From contig NZ_JAHAHT010000072.1 of NCBI RefSeq assembly GCF_018373095.1, positions 1-9,552 on the forward strand: DNA of 9,552 bases, given 5' to 3'. How positions within the stretch are numbered: position 1 is the first letter of the stretch; every line of letters starts with the position of its first letter. The translations under genes and the position numbers were made by a program. Shown here in pieces: positions 6,391 through 9,552 of this stretch. Origin of the DNA: Haemophilus parahaemolyticus. Its GTDB lineage: Bacteria > Pseudomonadota > Gammaproteobacteria > Enterobacterales > Pasteurellaceae. The notes under the pieces were generated by a model. The model saw nothing but the letters and a program-made list of their open reading frames with translations, ran no database searches and was not told where the DNA came from.

Positions 6391-6771
6391 ATGAGTAGAG
6401 AATTTAAACGTAGTGACCGCGTTGCCCAAGAGTTAAAAAAAGAGGTGGCGGTGATTTTACAACGTGAAGTGAAAGACCCTCGTATTGGAATGGTAACGGT
6501 ATCGGATGTGGAAGTGTCGCGTGATTTGGCATATGCCAAAATTTTTGTCACTTTCTTATTTGATAACGATCAAGAAGCGATTAATCAAGGTATGAAAGGT
6601 TTGGAGAAAGCTAGCCCATATATCCGTTCTTTAGTGGGTAAGGCGATGCGTTTGCGTATTGTGCCAGAGTTACGCTTTATTTACGATGAATCGTTGGTGG
6701 AAGGGATGCGTATGTCTAACCTCGTTTCTAACGTCATTCGTGAAGACGAAGCCAAGCATAAAGAGGGTTAA
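6391..6771 (+). CDS. rbfA: 30S ribosome-binding factor A
   Basis: Assists late maturation of the 30S subunit and 16S rRNA 5' end processing; single KH-type domain protein in the cytoplasm. 126 aa against 133 in E. coli, with the family segments RVAQELKKEVAVILQREVKDPRIG, SRDLAYAKIFVTF, IRSLVGKAMRLRIVPEL and DESLVEGMRMSNL all present; only the acidic C-terminal tail is shorter. AGGA precedes the ATG. In E. coli it follows infB; here the preceding gene is the divergent NIF3-family gene, so rbfA heads its own transcript with truB and mltB. Confidence 0.97.
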   Translation: MSREFKRSDRVAQELKKEVAVILQREVKDPRIGMVTVSDVEVSRDLAYAKIFVTFLFDNDQEAINQGMKGLEKASPYIRSLVGKAMRLRIVPELRFIYDESLVEGMRMSNLVSNVIREDEAKHKEG

Positions 6772-6773
6772 CT

Positions 6774-7691
6774 GTGTCTAGACCGCGTAAAAAAGGGCGT
6801 GATGTACACGGTGTGTTTTTGCTCGATAAACCGAAAGGGATGTCGAGCAATGATATTATGCAGAAGGTCAAGCGTCTGTTTCGTGCCAACAAAGCAGGAC
6901 ATACGGGTGCATTAGATCCGCTTGCCACTGGGATGTTACCGATCTGTTTGGGCGAAGCGACTAAATTTTCTCAATTTTTGCTAGATTCGGATAAACGTTA
7001 TTTTGTAACTGCAAAATTGGGTGAACGCACTGATACTTCTGACGCAGAAGGGCAAGTGGTTGAAACCCGCAAAGTGAATGTGCTTGAAGCGGATATTTTG
7101 GCTGCATTGCCGCAATTCCGTGGCGATATTTTACAAGTGCCGACGATGTTTTCGGCATTAAAACATAATGGCAAACCGCTTTATGAGTATGCACGTCAAG
7201 GCATTACGGTAGAGCGTGAGGCTCGCCCGATTACCATTTTTGAGCTAACATTTATTGAGTACAACGCTCCTTATTTGTCGCTTGAAGTGCATTGTTCAAA
7301 AGGGACTTATATCCGCACATTGGTGGATGATTTGGGCGAAGTGCTGGGTTGTGGTGCACATGTATCCGTACTACGCCGTTTGGCGGTGGCAGATTATCCT
7401 GTTAAAGAAATGATGCCAATTGAAGAATTACAATTATTGGCGGAGAGTTTTCCACAACAAGAATTAGACCGCTTGTTATTACCAATGGATACTGCAGTGG
7501 CAAGTTTGGCAGTATTAAATCTGACGGAATCGCAAACTAAAGCGGTTAAATTTGGTCAAAGAGTGAAGTTTGAAAATCGTGAGCAAATTTATGGACTTGT
7601 GCGACTTTTTTCAAATACACAACAATTTTTGGGCGTGGCGGAAATTACTGCGGATAATGTGATTCGTCCTAATCGTATGGTTAATATATAA
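6774..7691 (+). CDS. truB: tRNA pseudouridine(55) synthase
   Basis: Converts U55 to pseudouridine in the T-loop of tRNAs. 305 aa against 314 in E. coli. The catalytic Asp48 sits in AGHTGALDPLATGMLP, preceded by GVFLLDKPKGMSSND, and followed by KRYFVTAKLGERTDTSDAEG, YEYARQGI and HCSKGTYIRTLVDDLG. The C-terminal PUA-like part is shorter and more divergent, as usual in this family. The start is GTG, 2 bp after the rbfA stop, with AGAGGG at 6762-6767 in the end of rbfA serving as ribosome site, so translation is coupled. The first residues MSRPRKKGRD match E. coli and support this GTG. Confidence 0.97.
   Translation: MSRPRKKGRDVHGVFLLDKPKGMSSNDIMQKVKRLFRANKAGHTGALDPLATGMLPICLGEATKFSQFLLDSDKRYFVTAKLGERTDTSDAEGQVVETRKVNVLEADILAALPQFRGDILQVPTMFSALKHNGKPLYEYARQGITVEREARPITIFELTFIEYNAPYLSLEVHCSKGTYIRTLVDDLGEVLGCGAHVSVLRRLAVADYPVKEMMPIEELQLLAESFPQQELDRLLLPMDTAVASLAVLNLTESQTKAVKFGQRVKFENREQIYGLVRLFSNTQQFLGVAEITADNVIRPNRMVNI
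7468..7476 (-). repeat. DNA uptake signal core, Apl type
   Basis: ACCGCTTGT on the plus strand (preceded by G, giving the full 10-base form) inside truB, unpaired. Confidence 0.8.
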
Positions 7692-7703
7692 CTTGAGAAA
7701 AAG

Positions 7704-8807
7704 ATGAGATTTAAGAAAGTTTGTGTGATGTCGCTAACACTTATTACGCTGGCATTAGTGAGTTGTTCAACGAACAAACAAAATTACGTGCATTACGCAC
7801 CATTAGCGATGGATATAAAATATTCAAAAGCACGTTCACTGAATAATTTTAATGACTATGTGCAGTTCCTCAAACAAAAAGCTGTGGGGGCTGGAGTTTC
7901 CGAGCAACTTCTTAATCAGCAAGGATTGATCAACTACAATTCTCGTGCAGTGCAATTAGATCAGGAACAAGCCGCTCGCAAGCGTGATCCTAATATGTCA
8001 CCGCCATCAGCTAATCCCAATGGCGTAACGAATTATCTCAACAAAGTGCTTACCAAAACCAAAGTAAATATGGCAGTAAAGCGTTGGTATAAGTACAATT
8101 TGCCACTGACTAAAGCAAGTCAGAAATTTGGTGTACAGAAAGAGTACATTTTAGCATTATGGGGGATGGAGAGCAGTTTCGGAAATTATCAAGGTAATTT
8201 CGATGTGCTTTCAGTGTTAGCGACATTAGCCTTTGATGGGCGTCGCGAGAAATTATTTACTCAAGAGTTTGTTAATGCTATGAAGATGTTGGATAATGGC
8301 ACGCTTAAACGCTCGGAAATGAAAGGCTCTTGGGCGGGAGCAATGGGGCAAACTCAGTTTATGCCAACTACTTATTTATCTTATGCAGCTGATGGCGATA
8401 ACGATGGCAAAAAAGATATTTGGAACAATGAATATGATACTTTTGCTTCCATCGCTTCTTATCTTTCAACCGTTGGCTGGGATAATCAATTGCCATGGGG
8501 AGTTGAAGTAAAATTCAATAATCCTATTGATCTCTCTTTCTCAGGGCTTGAGGAAAATAAAGCTAAAAATCTAAGGGAATGGCAGGCTTGGGGCATTTAT
8601 CTTGCTTATCCAACTGACCAAGAGGTTGAAAAACTGGATAAAATGAAAAATGCGAATCTCTGGCTTGTTCGCCCAGATAAAGAAGTGGGTAGAGCATTTT
8701 TAGTTACCAATAACTTCCGCACTCTGATGGATTGGAATCGTTCAAATAATTTCGGTATCAGCATCGGAAAATTTGCGGATCGGATTTTAGTGAGTGTGAG
8801 GCAGTAG
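7704..8807 (+). CDS. mltB: Membrane-bound lytic murein transglycosylase B, lipoprotein
   Basis: Cleaves the MurNAc-GlcNAc bond of peptidoglycan with 1,6-anhydro ring formation, at the inner face of the outer membrane. 367 aa. A basic start and hydrophobic segment lead to the lipobox LVSC with Cys21 as lipidation site; Ser22 at +2 predicts outer-membrane sorting. The catalytic Glu156 lies in LWGMESSFGNYQGN, followed by FDGRREKLF and GSWAGAMGQTQFMPTTY. The DGDNDGKKD segment at 230-238 corresponds to the EF-hand-like calcium loop of E. coli Slt35/MltB. The gene begins 12 bp after truB, so it belongs to the rbfA-truB transcript, an unusual link between ribosome/tRNA maturation and the cell wall. 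Ribosome site (GAGAAAAAG) is only moderate. Confidence 0.92.
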   Translation: MRFKKVCVMSLTLITLALVSCSTNKQNYVHYAPLAMDIKYSKARSLNNFNDYVQFLKQKAVGAGVSEQLLNQQGLINYNSRAVQLDQEQAARKRDPNMSPPSANPNGVTNYLNKVLTKTKVNMAVKRWYKYNLPLTKASQKFGVQKEYILALWGMESSFGNYQGNFDVLSVLATLAFDGRREKLFTQEFVNAMKMLDNGTLKRSEMKGSWAGAMGQTQFMPTTYLSYAADGDNDGKKDIWNNEYDTFASIASYLSTVGWDNQLPWGVEVKFNNPIDLSFSGLEENKAKNLREWQAWGIYLAYPTDQEVEKLDKMKNANLWLVRPDKEVGRAFLVTNNFRTLMDWNRSNNFGISIGKFADRILVSVRQ

Positions 8808-8821
8808 TGGGATAAGAATGA

Positions 8822-8853
8822 GCAAAAAACAGTCATTTTTGACCGTTTTTTGC
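8822..8853. terminator. Bidirectional terminator between mltB and the nitroreductase-family gene
   Basis: 14-bp arms GCAAAAAACAGTCA (8822-8835) and TGACCGTTTTTTGC (8840-8853), one mismatch, loop TTTT. The outer parts are A6 and T6 runs, so it provides a T-run on either strand after the inner stem. It lies between converging genes. Confidence 0.75.
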
Positions 8854-8861
8854 AATATAAC

Positions 8862-9428
8862 TTACTCAACCCACTCAATCACTTCTTCGGCAGGCTTACG
8901 ATATTTCTTTTTAATTTCTTTCGCACGATAACCAAAAGTAACCATACAGGAAACACCCCATTCATTTGGATCAAACAAACCTTCTTCTGCTAAAATGCGG
9001 TTCACTTCAGGGTAGTTAAAACCTTCAATCGGGCAAGAGTCAATACCAATCAGTGCTGCCCCCGTCATCATATTACCCAACGCAATATAGGTTTGCTTAC
9101 TACACCAGTCAAACAAACTACGTTCATTTTCTAACACTTGAATATCATCAGTTTGAAAGGTTTTATAGCGAGCAATGGTTGCACTCATTTGTTCAGGTGT
9201 TAAGCCTCTTTTTTCAAGCGAAGTACGGAAAAATTCGCTATCAAAACGGGCGTTTTTCTTCGCTAAAATCACCACCAAATGGCTCATCTCATTCATTGGG
9301 TGTTTAATGCCCCATGAAACAGGTGCAATTTTTTCACGGATTGTCATATTTTGTAGCACCAAAAACTTCCAGGGTTCAGAACCTACCGAACTTGGCGAAA
9401 GGCGACCTAATTCCAGAATATAGTCCAT
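8862..9428 (-). pseudogene. Nitroreductase-family NAD(P)H oxidoreductase, 5'-truncated
   Basis: Flavin-dependent nitroreductase of the NfsB/YfkO-like group, normally about 220 aa; only 188 aa follow the first ATG. Present: MDYILELGRLSPSSVGSEPWKF, HLVVILAKK, QTYIALGNMMTGAALIGIDSCPIEGF and VTFGYRAKEIKKKYRK. Missing: the first ~30-35 residues with the R-x-S-x-R-x-Y motif that binds the FMN phosphate. In the same frame homology extends a little upstream of the ATG (ARKISSED), and an earlier stop at 9487-9485 closes the frame; there is no ATG, GTG or TTG between, so the native start is gone. The ATG at 9428 has GAGG only 3 bp away, a poor ribosome site. Most likely non-functional; a rearranged or otherwise started gene is the alternative. 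Confidence 0.75.
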
Positions 9429-9552
9429 ATCCTCAGAGCTAATTTTGCGTGCATATAATCGAATGACAATGTTGTGCCATTTGAATTATAGTCATTCAAA
9501 TAAGCGGCATCAATACCCTCTGAGCAAGAGAATGCTTTCAAGCCATTCTTTA
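9407..9552 (-). other. Open frame entering from the right edge and overlapping the truncated nitroreductase gene, possible gene fragment
   Basis: From the right edge to the TAG at 9409-9407 one minus-strand frame stays open for 47 codons, reading KNGLKAFSCSEGIDAAYLND and on through NSNGTTLSFDYMHAKL before running into nitroreductase sequence out of frame. The composition is protein-like. The K-x-L-x-F-x-x-x-x-GID-x-x-x-L pattern is reminiscent of the N-terminal part of family-25 lipooligosaccharide glycosyltransferases, but this is a weak guess from pattern alone. It could be the 5' portion of another gene fused by recombination, or a chance open frame. Confidence 0.3.

Noticed and set aside
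9053..9423. Plus-strand open frames opposite the nitroreductase-family gene
   Set aside because: They are antisense to well-conserved nitroreductase codons, have no recognisable motifs and no good ribosome sites.
1..9552. CRISPR array, tRNA/rRNA genes, insertion sequences, phage or defence genes
   Set aside because: No spaced direct repeats, no tRNA-like cloverleaf, no transposase or integrase motifs were found on either strand.

Overview
The window looks like chromosomal DNA from the family Pasteurellaceae. Every recognisable protein reads as a gammaproteobacterial homologue of E. coli or Haemophilus/Actinobacillus proteins. The 9-mer ACAAGCGGT, the core of the 'Apl-type' DNA uptake signal, occurs six times exactly on the two strands, whereas the Haemophilus influenzae-type core AAGTGCGGT does not occur exactly. 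This points to the Actinobacillus pleuropneumoniae / Mannheimia / Bibersteinia side of the family; I cannot name the species.

Left region (1-2640): two genes of an ABC importer of the nitrate/sulfonate/taurine class run leftwards (ATPase, then a twin-arginine substrate-binding protein cut by the window edge). They are divergent from an acyl-CoA-dehydrogenase-fold flavoprotein. The 210-bp gap between them carries a perfect 10-bp inverted repeat next to a TATAAT box. Together they look like an uptake-plus-oxidation module for an unknown small molecule. The flavoprotein gene ends in a terminator built from an inverted pair of uptake signals, shared with the convergent argA.

Middle region (2656-6196), all leftward: argA (first step of arginine synthesis) has a promoter overlapped by two ArgR-type operator boxes. 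aroA (EPSP synthase, shikimate pathway) is split by an apparent one-base deletion that removes its C-terminal catalytic residues from the frame. A NIF3/YbgI-family gene lies upstream of aroA and has its own extended -10 promoter.

Right region (6197-8860), rightward: rbfA, truB and mltB form a tight cluster (gaps of 2 and 12 bp) covering 30S maturation, tRNA psi55 synthesis and peptidoglycan cleavage. The leader before rbfA holds a long hairpin and a possible 36-codon ORF with a good ribosome binding site.

Right edge (8862-9552): a leftward nitroreductase-family gene lacks about 30-35 N-terminal residues including the FMN-binding start. Its conserved region joins upstream sequence that carries a different open frame, which suggests a rearrangement junction and a probable pseudogene.

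Most of the window is ordinary housekeeping sequence. I do not see a complete new defence or mobile system. The items most worth checking are the broken aroA, the truncated nitroreductase junction, the divergent transporter/flavoprotein module and the rbfA leader.
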